In this document: positions 1 to 8,968 of the stretch, in pieces
Layout of the letters: each line of letters begins with the position of its first letter
Numbering within the stretch: position 1 is the first letter of the stretch
NCBI GenBank assembly: GCA_003554395.1
Contig: PWGD01000063.1
Location: 1-44,573, forward strand
DNA length: 44,573 bases
Reading direction: 5' to 3'
DNA from: Syntrophomonadaceae bacterium
Lineage (GTDB): Bacteria; Bacillota; Dethiobacteria; DTU022
Notes under the pieces: generated by a model
Told to the model about the DNA's origin: nothing
Databases searched by the model: none
What the model saw: the letters and a program-made list of their open reading frames with translations, nothing else
Translations under genes and position numbers: made by a program

Positions 1-1
1 C

Positions 2-2920
2 AATGACTGTTCGATGTGAATTCTCTCGCCCAAACTGGTCGAGGTCGACCGGCACACCAACATCGAAGTCATTTCCTATACCGAAGTTGACAGCGTAGAA
101 GGGGAAGCGGGCAATTTCAGGGTCAGGCTGAGGAAAAAGCCCCGCTATATCCGGGAAGACAAGTGTACCGGCTGCACCGTGTGCACAGAATACTGCCCGG
201 TCCAGTACCCCGATGAATTCAACCAGGATATTTCAAACAACAAGGCTATCCATATCTATTACTCCCAGGCTATTCCCTTGATTACTTACATTGATGAAAA
301 CTGCCTTTACTTAAAAGAGAAAAAATGCCTGATCTGCGAGGCGGTCTGTCAAAATGAAGCTATAGATTTCAGCCAGACTGAAGAAATAATGGAAATTAAT
401 GTCGGGGCGGTAATTTTAGCCCCCGGTTATGAAGAATATGATCCCAGGATCAGGGGAGACTATGGAGCCGGAAAGTACGAAAACGTGGTCACCAGTATGG
501 ACTATGAGCGTTTGACCGATTCCACCGGCCCCTACGAGGGGCAGGTCCTGCGTCCTTCGGACCTGGAGCATCCCCGTAAAGTAGCCTGGATCCACTGTGT
601 TGGCTCCAGGCAGGTCAACCCGCCGGGAGCCAACAGCTACTGCTCCTCGGTATGCTGTACCTACACCCAGAAACAGGTCATTTTAACCAAGGAGCATGAT
701 CCGGAAACCGAATGCACTGTTTTCCACAACGATATCCGTTCCTACGGCAAAGATTTTGAAAGGTTTTACCAGAGGGCGGAAGAAATGCCGGGGGTCAGGT
801 TTTTTAGGAGTTATGTGTCAGTAGTCAGGGAAGACCCGGAAACTAAAAACGTGACTTTAAAATACACCACCCCCGAGGAAGGGGTAAGGGAAGAAGAATT
901 TGACCTGGTGGTTCTTTCAGTAGGCATGAGCCCGCCCCCGGATGTGGAAGGGCTGGCTAAAAAGTTCGGGCTCGAATTGAATGACCACAGTTTTTGCAAA
1001 ACCAACCCGGTCAACCCCATGGAAACATCACGTCCGGGCTTCTACATCAGCGGAGCTTTTCAGGGCCCGCTCGATATCCCAGAAACGGTGGTTACCGCCA
1101 GCGGGGCCGGTTCCCAGTGCGGCGAGCTGCTTAATTACCGTAAAGGCGACCTGTCCGTGGAAAGGGTTTACCCGCCGGAAAAAGACGTTTCCCTGGAAGA
1201 ACCGCGGATCGGAGTCTTTGTCTGTCACTGCGGGGCCAATATCGGCCGGGTGGTCAACGTGCCCTCCGCCGTTGACTACGCCTTGACCCTCCCCAACGTG
1301 GTCTATGCCCAGGAACAGCTTTTTTCCTGCGCCACCAACTGCGCTGAAGAAATAACCGACATGATCAAAGAAAAAGACCTGAACCGGGTTATCGTCGCCG
1401 CCTGCTCTCCGCGGACGCTGGAAATGCTCTTCCGGGACACCCTCAGGGAAGCGGGCTTGAACCAGTACTACTACGAAATGGCCAATATCCGGGAGCACTG
1501 CTCCTGGGTCCATCCCAAGCAAAAAGATGAAGCCACTCAAAAAGCGAAAGATATCATCAGGATGGCCGTGGCAAGGACCCGCTACCTGGAACCGCTGATG
1601 GAAATCGATCTACCGGTGGACAAAAGAGCCCTGGTCGTCGGGGGCGGCATTGCCGGGATGACCTGTGCCCTGTCCATTGCCGAGCACGGCCACCACGTAT
1701 ACCTGGTGGAAAAAGAACCCGTCCTCGGGGGAACGGCCAGGAAAGTTTATGACACCCTGGAAGGCCTTGATGTCCAGGAATTCCTGCGCGATCTGATCGA
1801 AAGGGTCTACCGGCACCCCCTGATCCATGTTTATACCGGGGCCGAGATTACAGGGACTGCCGGCTACATCGGCAACTTTGCCACCACAATCCAGTCCGGC
1901 CGGGGCCGGGCGGAGATCAAGCACGGGGCCACGGTGATCGCAACCGGGGCCGACGTTTACACTCCCACCGAGTATCTCTACGGTGAAGACAAGCGGGTTA
2001 TGACCCAGCTGGAACTGGAGGAAAAAATTGCCACCGGAGACGAAATGGTAGCCAATGCGGAAAACGTGGTCATGATCCAGTGCGTGGGCTGCAGAAATGA
2101 GGACCGCAATTACTGCAGCCGGATCTGCTGCAACGAATCAGTCAAAAATGCCCTGATTTTAAAAGAAAAGAACCCCGATCGGGATGTCTACATCCTTTTC
2201 AGGGATATGAGAACTTACGGTTACAACGAAGACTATTACCGGGAAGCCGCCGACAAAGGGGTCGTTTTTATCCGCTATGAACCCGAACAGGAGCCGCAGC
2301 TTGAACCGGCCGAAGAAGAAGGACGTCCGGTTTTAAAAGTGACCCTCCCCGATTACGTGCTGCAAAAAAATATCGAAATAGATGCCGACCTCATCGCCCT
2401 GGCCGCTGCGGTTATTCCTTCCGCCGGGACCAGGAAAATTGAAAACCTGTTCAAGGTTGGCCTGAACCCGGACGGCTTTTTCAAGGAAGCGCATGTCAAG
2501 TTAAGACCGGTCGAATTTGCGGCTGAAGGAGTATATCTGTGCGGTATCGCCCACTACCCCAAGCTGATTTCGGAAACCATCAGCCAGGCTTACGGCGCCG
2601 CCGGCAGGGTCCTGGCCCTGCTTTCCAACGACATCGTTACAGCTTCCGGGGCGATCTGTGAAGTGGAGGAAAGCAAATGCGTTACCTGCGGGGCCTGCAT
2701 TGATGCCTGCGCCTACGGGGCCATAGAATTCCAGGCTACAGAAACCGGCCTGACGGCGGCCGTAAACCCGGTCCTGTGCAAAGGAGACGGTCTCTGCAAC
2801 GCCGTCTGCCCGACGGGGGCAATCCAGTTAAAGCACTTTACCGATGAGGAGCTGCTCAGTCAAATCGATGCGGCCGTCCCCGAAGAAGAAAGCGCAGATA
2901 AAAAAGAAGCTGCCGTTTAA
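2..2920 (+). CDS. hdrA: HdrA-like flavoprotein, tandem HdrA fusion, BamE-like selenoprotein (5' end outside window)
   Basis: Probable electron-transfer flavoprotein of a soluble Hdr/Bam-type complex. The reading frame is open from base 2 except for one TGA at 17-19. It lies in the HdrA motif Asp-Cys-Ser-Met-X-Ile-Leu-Ser-Pro-Lys, where X is normally Cys, so X is read as selenocysteine. Visible order: end of the first FAD domain, a ferredoxin-like part (CTGCTVCTEYC), a second HdrA module starting near 1200 (VFVCHCGANIG), a second FAD-binding motif near 1630 (VVGGGIAGMTCA), and two C-terminal [4Fe-4S] motifs near 2680-2820 (CVTCGACIDAC; CKGDGLCNAVCP). About 972 residues are visible, so this is two fused HdrA copies. 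It is followed by mvhD and NuoEFG-like genes, the order of bamE-bamI in class II benzoyl-CoA reductase. The Bam assignment is inferred; a generic Hdr-Nuo bifurcating complex is the alternative. The ATG at 179 is internal, not the start. Confidence 0.88.
17..50 (+). promoter_or_regulatory. UGA selenocysteine codon and predicted bacterial SECIS hairpin in hdrA
   Basis: TGA at 17-19 is followed by a perfect 5-bp stem at 37-41/46-50 (GGTCG with CGACC) closing an AGGT loop at 42-45. The loop starts 22 nt after the UGA and carries GGU, as in the E. coli fdhF element. Spacing and loop G fit the bacterial SECIS model, in which the hairpin lies inside the coding region just after the UGA. Seen: stem, loop, spacing. 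Inferred: SelB binding. Confidence 0.75.
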
Positions 2921-2972
2921 AAACAGATAACCGGCGGTAAAGGTGAAAAACTAAACCAGGAGGTGGCGGCGG

Positions 2973-3737
2973 ATGAGTGATCAGCACACATTCAAACCAA
3001 AAGTAATCGGCTTCGTATGCCAGTGGTGAGGATATGGAGCTGCGGCCCTGGCTGGAGTTTCCAGACTACAATATACAACTGAAATCAGGCTGATTCGGGT
3101 CATGTGCAGCGGACGGGTCGATCTGTCCCACCTGTTCAGGGCCTTTTCGAACGGGATTGACGGCGTCTTCATCGGAGGCTGTCACCTGAAAGAGTGCAAC
3201 TACGTTACCCAGGGCAATTACCATGCCCTGAACCTGGTTCTATTGAGCAAGCGGATCATGAAACATATCGGGCTGAACCCCGACCGCTTGAGGATAGAGT
3301 TCATGTCTTCCGGCGAAGGGAACCTGTTTGCCCGGGCCGTGGATGATTTTGTAAAAACGGTCCGGGAAGCGGGACCGCTCGGCATCAGCGAAGGGCTGGA
3401 CCGTGAAACCCTGGAGCTTAATTTAAAAGCCGTATCCAGGCTGATCCCCTATATCAGGCTGGTAGAAAGCGAGCGGTTAAGGGCCCATTTTGAAACCCAG
3501 GACCAGTTTAAAGCCTTTTATGCCAGCGATGAATTTGAAAGGCTTTTTAAAGAACTGATCGCCGATAAACTGGCCATTGGCCAGATCATGGCCCTGCTGC
3601 AGGAGAAACCCCTATCCACCGGTGAAATTTCGGAAATCCTGGGCCTGAGCCAGTCCGATGTATCAAAACACCTGAACAATTCGGCCAAGCAGGGATTGGT
3701 CAGGTATGAAGAAAACCAGAAACGCTTCGCTTTATAA
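2973..3737 (+). CDS. mvhD: MvhD-type hydrogenase/Hdr delta subunit, selenoprotein with C-terminal winged-helix domain (BamF-like)
   Basis: Small Fe-S protein that passes electrons between a NAD(H)/H2 module and HdrA. ATG at 2973 follows AGGAGGTGG at 2959-2967. The frame is open to 3737 (254 residues) except for TGA at 3027-3029, codon 19. The motif reads Cys16-Gln-Trp-Sec19, matching the CxWC [2Fe-2S] motif of MvhD, and VhuD of methanococci has Sec in this family. MvhD hallmarks continue past the UGA (LAGVSRLQY, RVMCSGRVD, GGCHLKECNY). Residues about 150-254 are extra: a helical stretch and a winged-helix-like end (STGEISEILGLSQSDVSKHL). Usual MvhD is near 140 residues, so this is a fusion. 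It lies 52 nt after hdrA and 66 nt before the nuoE-like gene. A start at the later ATG (3102) would remove the redox motif and is rejected. Confidence 0.87.
3027..3064 (+). promoter_or_regulatory. UGA selenocysteine codon and predicted bacterial SECIS hairpin in mvhD
   Basis: TGA at 3027-3029 is followed by a perfect 5-bp stem at 3052-3056/3060-3064 (CTGGA with TCCAG) closing a GTT loop at 3057-3059. The loop begins 27 nt after the UGA and its first base is G, within the range accepted for bacterial SECIS elements. The stem is short, so the call rests mainly on conserved MvhD sequence on both sides of the UGA. Confidence 0.7.
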
Positions 3738-3803
3738 GGAAAATTTACAAATTGTGTTGATCGGGGCATGATCATGATCAAGGAGGAAATCATATAAGAG
3801 GCC

Positions 3804-4256
3804 ATGGATATCAATAGAATTGATCAAATCATAGACCGGCATAACTGTGAAGCCAGTTCTTTAATTCAAGTTTTGCTGGAAATCCAAAGCGAGAACCACT
3901 GGCTGCCCAAACAGGCCCTGGAAAGGATCAGCGAAAGGTTAGAGGTGCCTTTATCCCGGATCCAGCATATTGCCACTTTTTACAAAGCCTTTAGCCTGGT
4001 GCCCAAAGGCCGGCATGAGATTCACATCTGCATGGGCACCGCCTGCCATGTCCGCGGAGCCCAAAACATTCTCAGCGCCGTGGAAGACCTGACCGGCATA
4101 AAACCCGGCGAAACAGACCTGGATTTGAAATTCAGCCTGGAAACCGTAAACTGCCTGGGGTGCTGCGCCCTTGGACCGGTAATGGATGTTAACGGGCAAA
4201 TTCACGGTAATCTCGCGCCGGCTGACACAGAAGAAGCGCTAAAAAAATATGAGTGA
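3804..4256 (+). CDS. nuoE: NuoE/HndA-like [2Fe-2S] subunit (BamG-like)
   Basis: Thioredoxin-like [2Fe-2S] protein of the NuoE family, 150 residues, a typical length. Cluster ligands are visible as C76-x4-C81 (CMGTAC) and C117-x3-C121 (CLGCC). The family forms a unit with NuoF-type NADH dehydrogenases in complex I, HndABCD hydrogenases and Bam complexes. AGGAGG stands at about 3780 and AGAGG nearer the ATG. Its stop lies 9 nt before the nuoF-like gene, so the two are almost certainly cotranscribed and likely translationally coupled. No hydrogenase catalytic gene follows, which argues for service to the HdrA-MvhD partner rather than to a hydrogenase. Confidence 0.9.
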   Translation: MDINRIDQIIDRHNCEASSLIQVLLEIQSENHWLPKQALERISERLEVPLSRIQHIATFYKAFSLVPKGRHEIHICMGTACHVRGAQNILSAVEDLTGIKPGETDLDLKFSLETVNCLGCCALGPVMDVNGQIHGNLAPADTEEALKKYE

Positions 4257-4265
4257 GGGAAATCT

Positions 4266-6194
4266 ATGCCACGGATAAATTCACCTGATGAGCTGGAAAA
4301 AGTCAGAAATGAAATATTATCCCAAAAAGATGCAAATAAGCCCTGTATTTCTATTTGTGCCGGCACCGGCTGCCTGGCCTGTGGTGCAGCCGAAGTGATT
4401 GCCGCTTTTAAGGAGGAAATTAACAAACAGGGGTTGGAGGCCGATGTCGACACCAAAGGGACCGGTTGCCCCGGTTTTTGCGAAAGAGGCCCCATTGTGG
4501 TTATTTATCCTGAAGAGATCTGTTATCTCCAGGTTAAGCCTGAAGATGCACCTGAAATTATTGCTCAGACCATCAAAGAGAAAAAAGTTTTAGAACGCCT
4601 TCTTTATCTTGATCCATCAACAAACGAGAGTGCAACCAGGGAATCGGATATTCCTTTTTACAATAACCAGGAACGACTTATTATCAGTAATAATATTAAA
4701 ATTGATTCGAAGAGCATCGAAGATTATCTGGCTATCGGTGGTTACTCTGCCCTGGCGAAAGTTCTTTTCCAGATGACTCCTGAACAGGTGCTGGAAGAGG
4801 TTGGAAAAACCAATCTGAGGGGCAGAGGAGGTGGCGGTTTTCCGGCTGCATTAAAGTGGGAAGGATCGCGTAATGCCCCTGATCCTGAGAAATACGTAAT
4901 CGTTAACGCCGACGAAGGTGACCCGGGAGCCTTCATGGACAGAGCGTTGCTTGAAGGAAACCCGCATTTAATCCTTGAGGGATTAATGATTGGCGCTTAT
5001 ACTATCGGCGCCCGTGAAGGTTATATTTACGTCCGGCAGGAATACCCCCTGGCAGTAGAAAATGTGAACATTGCCATCAGGCATGCTGAAGAATACGGTT
5101 TATTGGGAAATAATATTCTTGGTTCCGGTTTTGATTTTACCGTTGAGGTTCATCAGGGCGCGGGCGCATTTGTCTGCGGCGAATCAAGTGCCTTGATGAC
5201 CGCACTGGAAGGCAAGACGGGGGAACCCAGGCCGAAATATATCCGCTCCAACATCAGGGGCCTGTGGGAAAAACCAACCGTTCTAAACAATGTTGAAACC
5301 TGGGCCAACGTGCCTTTGATCCTCAATAATGGCGCCGACTGGTTTAACAGTTATGGAACAGATAGGAGCAAGGGAACAAAAATCTTTTCCCTGGTAGGTA
5401 AAATCAATAATACCGGTCTCGTAGAAATTCCGATGGGCATGGCCCTGCGGGATATTATTTATAAGGTCGGCGGTGGGATTCCGGAAAATAAAAAGTTTAA
5501 AGCTGTCCAAACCGGTGGCCCCTCCGGGGGATGTTTGCCCGACAGTATGCTGGACTTAGAGGTTAGTTTCGACGAACTGACCGCCGCCGGATCAATGATG
5601 GGCTCCGGCGGGATGATTGTTATGGATGAGGATACCTGTATGGTTGATGTGGCCAGGTACTTTTTAGATTTCCTAACCGATGAATCCTGCGGCAAATGCG
5701 TGCCCTGCCGCGAGGGCGTCAAGCAAATGTTGAAAATCCTGACCAATATAACAAAGGGCCGGGGCAAAGAAGGCGACCTTGAACTTTTAGAAGAGCTGGG
5801 CGAGGTAGTCAAAGATATATCCCTCTGCGCCCTGGGCCAAACTGCTCCCAATCCATTCCTCAGCACCTTGAAATATTTCAGAGAGGAATACGAAGCGCAT
5901 ATCGAGGATAAAAGATGCCCGGCCCTCTACTGTAAAGAATTAATTTCCTACTATATTGACCCGGAAAAATGCCAGGCCTGCATGGCCTGCCTTAAAAAAT
6001 GCCCTTCAGATGCCATTATAGGCGGCAAGAAAACCATCCATATCATTGACCAGGATAAATGCACCAAATGTAATACCTGCCTTGATGTTTGTCCTCCCCG
6101 CTTCAAAGCGGTGAGCAAAATATCCGGCGAGCCTGTCCCGCCTCCTATTCCTGAGGAAGAAAGAACCATTACCAGGGGGAATAAAGAAAAATGA
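4266..6194 (+). CDS. nuoF: NuoF/HndC-like NADH-binding flavoprotein with extra ferredoxin domains (BamH-like)
   Basis: NADH:acceptor oxidoreductase subunit, 642 residues. Domains in order: N-terminal thioredoxin-like [2Fe-2S] domain (CAGTGCLACGA and CPGFC, residues about 30-75); NADH/FMN domain (GRGGGGFPAALKWE and NADEGDPGAF, about 180-220); SLBB domain; NuoF-type [4Fe-4S] domain (SCGKCVPCREG plus a distal Cys in SLCALGQ, about 470-520); two C-terminal [4Fe-4S] motifs (CQACMACLKKCP, CTKCNTCLDVCPP). This is the architecture of electron-bifurcating hydrogenase and formate dehydrogenase beta subunits and of BamH. Probable role: exchange of electrons between NAD(H) and the HdrA/MvhD core. The next gene overlaps its stop by 4 nt (ATGA). 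Confidence 0.92.
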   Translation: MPRINSPDELEKVRNEILSQKDANKPCISICAGTGCLACGAAEVIAAFKEEINKQGLEADVDTKGTGCPGFCERGPIVVIYPEEICYLQVKPEDAPEIIAQTIKEKKVLERLLYLDPSTNESATRESDIPFYNNQERLIISNNIKIDSKSIEDYLAIGGYSALAKVLFQMTPEQVLEEVGKTNLRGRGGGGFPAALKWEGSRNAPDPEKYVIVNADEGDPGAFMDRALLEGNPHLILEGLMIGAYTIGAREGYIYVRQEYPLAVENVNIAIRHAEEYGLLGNNILGSGFDFTVEVHQGAGAFVCGESSALMTALEGKTGEPRPKYIRSNIRGLWEKPTVLNNVETWANVPLILNNGADWFNSYGTDRSKGTKIFSLVGKINNTGLVEIPMGMALRDIIYKVGGGIPENKKFKAVQTGGPSGGCLPDSMLDLEVSFDELTAAGSMMGSGGMIVMDEDTCMVDVARYFLDFLTDESCGKCVPCREGVKQMLKILTNITKGRGKEGDLELLEELGEVVKDISLCALGQTAPNPFLSTLKYFREEYEAHIEDKRCPALYCKELISYYIDPEKCQACMACLKKCPSDAIIGGKKTIHIIDQDKCTKCNTCLDVCPPRFKAVSKISGEPVPPPIPEEERTITRGNKEK

Positions 6195-6811
6195 GCAAAA
6201 TCCTGTTAAAAATTGACGGAAAAGAAATCGAAGCAGAAGAAGGCATGACTCTCCTGGAGGCAGCCCGGGACGGGGGTATTGAAATCCCGGCCCTCTGTCA
6301 CCACGAAAAACTCGAACCCTACGGAGCCTGCCGGATCTGCACGGTGGAAGCAGAAAAAAACGGCCGTTCGAAGCTTGTCGTTTCCTGCGTTTACCCGGTC
6401 GAAAAAGGGCTGAACGTAACAACCAGGTCCGAAAAAATTGACCGGGTCCGCAAAACAATCCTGGAACTGCTTTTATCCCATGCCCCTGATTCTGAAAAGC
6501 TCCTGGAACTGGCTGCAGAATATGGAGCCAACAAAGATCGCTTCGAGAAAGAACCGTCATTTTGCGTTCACTGCGGCCTCTGTGTGCGCTACTGCGCCGA
6601 AATAAAGGGAAAATTTGCAGTTGGCTTTATCAACCGGGGATCCAGGCGCGAGATAAACTTTCTCCCGGAACTGGCTGCTGCCGAGTGCTGGAAGTGCAAG
6701 GAATGCTTTCCCCTGTGCCCGACTTCGGCCCTGCAGGCGGCCTTTGTTTTTACAGAAGCCCAGTTTTCTGAAACTCCCGCTTTCGAAACCGATTCAGGCA
6801 ACAAATATTAA
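6191..6811 (+). CDS. NuoG N-terminal/HoxU-like Fe-S subunit (BamI-like)
   Basis: Electron-wire subunit of 206 residues overlapping the nuoF-like gene by 4 nt. An N-terminal plant-type [2Fe-2S] domain has C36, C47, C50 and a further Cys (CRICTVE...VVSC). Two four-Cys motifs follow: CVHCGLCVRYC near residue 125 and CWKCKECFPLCP near residue 165. The molybdopterin-like domain of full NuoG is absent, as in HoxU and BamI. It closes the hdrA-mvhD-nuoEFG operon: the next gene is convergent, with only 6 nt between the stops and no clear intrinsic terminator. A role in connecting the flavin of the NuoF-like subunit to HdrA/MvhD is inferred. Confidence 0.88.
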   Translation: MSKILLKIDGKEIEAEEGMTLLEAARDGGIEIPALCHHEKLEPYGACRICTVEAEKNGRSKLVVSCVYPVEKGLNVTTRSEKIDRVRKTILELLLSHAPDSEKLLELAAEYGANKDRFEKEPSFCVHCGLCVRYCAEIKGKFAVGFINRGSRREINFLPELAAAECWKCKECFPLCPTSALQAAFVFTEAQFSETPAFETDSGNKY

Positions 6812-6817
6812 ACTGGC

Positions 6818-8776
6818 TTATTGTTCCTGGAAGGCCAGTTCAATCATATAAACTCCGGAAGAAAATTTCTTGTCCGTTATATGGCCGGTTTTTTCCAGCA
6901 GGTGCAGAACATGCTTGTTGTCCGGCAGGATCTCGGCCGTAAAGCCGGTCAGGCCCTGCTTCTGGGCGATATTGGCCAGGTACGAGAGGAGCTCGGAACC
7001 AAGGCCCTGGCCTTGGTAATCATCCCTGATCACCAGCGCTACCTGGGCGGTCAGGGCCCCCTCCAGGATTACATACTGGCCCACCCCGATCACAATCTCG
7101 GCCCCTTCATGCTCAATGGTAGCCAGGATCACCATTTCACGGGTATAATCGATCACCAGGAACAGATCCTGCAACATATCGCGGGGCATATCTTCGCGCC
7201 GCGATAAAAAGCGGTTATACCTGGTTTCCTCTGAAAGGCTGTAAAAGAAATCTTTCAATAAGGGCTCGTCGCTTATTTTCACCGGCCTGAAGAAAAATTC
7301 CAGCCCCGTCCTGGTGGTCCTGCGCGTTTCCAGTTCGGCCGGGTAACGGCCCTTTTCGCCGGAAATATAGGCCTGGTCCCGGTAAATAAGGGCAGCTTCC
7401 CTGGCTTCCTCGATCAGCCAGGGCTGAAAGGAAGGATGGGCGATGGAAATCAGGGCCATGGCCCTCTCCCTGACATTCTTGCCGTGCAAATAGGCGATGC
7501 CGTATTCAGTGACCACGTAGTGGATATCCCCCCGGGTCAGGGTAACCCCGGCCCCTTCTTTGAGGAAGGGCACGATCCTGGAAACCTTACCGCCCTGCCC
7601 GGTCGAAGGCAAAGTCAGGATGCTTCTTCCCCTTTTAGCCAGCACCGCCCCGCGCATGAAATCAGCCTGGCCCCCGATTCCGCTGAAGAAGTACTTGCCC
7701 AGCGATTCGGCGGTGGCCTGGCCGGTAAGATCTATTTCCAGGGCCGTGTTCATAGCTACCATGTTTTTATTCTGGGCGATATTGACCGGGTCATTGGTGT
7801 AGTCAATCGACCGGAATTCTATGGCCGGGTTATCATCCAGGTAGCTGTAGGTATCCCTGCTTCCGATACAGAAAGAGGCCACAGTTTTATCCCGGTCCAC
7901 TGTTTTCCTGGAGTTATTGATAACTCCCCTTTTCATCAGGTCGACAATACCGTCCCCTAAAAGTTCGGAGTGAATGCCCAGATCCTTCTTATTCCTGAGG
8001 TTGGAAAGAATGGCGTTGGGCAGGGTTCCGTAACCGACCTGGATGGTATCGCCATCATCGATGATCCGGGCCACATATTCACCGATTTGACCGACCTGAT
8101 CCGGCGGCGGGTCGGAGGTTTCGTGTTCCAAAAGGGGTTCATCATGGGGGACTATGAAATCAACATCTTCAATATGGATAAAGGTATCGCCATGAATCCG
8201 GGGCATTTCCGCATTAACCTGGGCAATGACCAGGGTCGCATTTTCTACGGCGGCTTTGGTAATGTCAATACTGATCCCCATGCTCATGAAGCCGTGGCCG
8301 TCCGGGGGAGAAACCTGGACCAGGGCTACATCGACCGGCACCAGTTTGCGCTTAAAGAGGTCCGGAATGTCGGAAGCAAAAATAGGGGTGTAATCGGCTA
8401 AACCTTTATTGACTACTTCCCTTGAGTTTTCAGCAATAAAAAAGGTGTTGTGGCGGAAATTTTTCCTGAACTTCCGGTCCGTGTACGGGGCCACTCCGAG
8501 GGTCCAGACGTGAAGGACCTCTGCATCGAAAAAAGCCTTGGGATTCGATTCCACAAAATTGATCATGGCCTGGACCAGGTACTGCGGTTCTCCGCAGGCG
8601 GTGCCGATAAAAATCCGGTCTCCGGCGTGTATGTGGCTGAAAATCTCCTTTTCCGGGACAAACTTTTCCGGGTACTTTTCTTTTAACTCCTCCGGCCAGG
8701 TTTTTGGAGGCTTGCTGCCCGGCTCAATTTCACGGTCTGCAGAGATTTCCCGGTTTTCTCCGTCCATGGCGTCCAT
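6818..8776 (-). CDS. Acetyl-CoA hydrolase/CoA-transferase fused to a GNAT acetyltransferase domain
   Basis: Family I CoA-transferase (Cat1/4-hydroxybutyrate CoA-transferase type) that would move CoA between acetyl-CoA and another carboxylate, 652 residues. Residues about 30-460 are the transferase. The HSELLGDG segment holds the Glu expected to form the glutamyl-CoA thioester. Residues about 485-645 form a GNAT domain (RDDYQGQGLGSELL is the acetyl-CoA binding loop). The same fusion is known from other anaerobes; whether the GNAT part acetylates the transferase is not known. Start: ATG at 8776, with AGGGAG at 8785-8790 spaced 8 nt. A GTG at 8785 overlaps that ribosome binding site and is unlikely. 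Probable role: activating acids, or releasing acetate from acetyl-CoA, at the end of the degradative route. Confidence 0.9.
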   Translation of the reverse strand: MDAMDGENREISADREIEPGSKPPKTWPEELKEKYPEKFVPEKEIFSHIHAGDRIFIGTACGEPQYLVQAMINFVESNPKAFFDAEVLHVWTLGVAPYTDRKFRKNFRHNTFFIAENSREVVNKGLADYTPIFASDIPDLFKRKLVPVDVALVQVSPPDGHGFMSMGISIDITKAAVENATLVIAQVNAEMPRIHGDTFIHIEDVDFIVPHDEPLLEHETSDPPPDQVGQIGEYVARIIDDGDTIQVGYGTLPNAILSNLRNKKDLGIHSELLGDGIVDLMKRGVINNSRKTVDRDKTVASFCIGSRDTYSYLDDNPAIEFRSIDYTNDPVNIAQNKNMVAMNTALEIDLTGQATAESLGKYFFSGIGGQADFMRGAVLAKRGRSILTLPSTGQGGKVSRIVPFLKEGAGVTLTRGDIHYVVTEYGIAYLHGKNVRERAMALISIAHPSFQPWLIEEAREAALIYRDQAYISGEKGRYPAELETRRTTRTGLEFFFRPVKISDEPLLKDFFYSLSEETRYNRFLSRREDMPRDMLQDLFLVIDYTREMVILATIEHEGAEIVIGVGQYVILEGALTAQVALVIRDDYQGQGLGSELLSYLANIAQKQGLTGFTAEILPDNKHVLHLLEKTGHITDKKFSSGVYMIELAFQEQ

Positions 8777-8968
8777 ACATATCACTCCCTCAAATACCCC
8801 AGGGCCCTCTCAAGGCTCCGGGGCTTGATCCTGCCGGTTTTGCCTTTGATACCATTATTGTATCACAACGCCGGCCGGGCTTATCAAATTAAAATAGCGG
8901 GACTTTTAAACCGACCGGACATGGAGTATACTGAGTTTAAATTACCGCTCAGGCAAGGAGGAATAGCC

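Noticed and set aside
1028-1540. Minus-strand open frame inside hdrA
   Set aside because: Shadow of a well-supported gene; no family sequence in the translated product.
179-2920. HdrA starting at ATG 179
   Set aside because: The ATG is inside a conserved cluster motif, and HdrA-specific sequence continues upstream through the UGA at 17-19 to the window edge.
3102-3737. A shorter MvhD starting at ATG 3102
   Set aside because: It would lose the CxWU redox motif, and a better start with AGGAGGTGG exists at 2973.
3804-6811. Electron-bifurcating [FeFe]-hydrogenase operon
   Set aside because: NuoE/NuoF-type subunits are common there, but no H-cluster protein is present and the partners are HdrA and MvhD.
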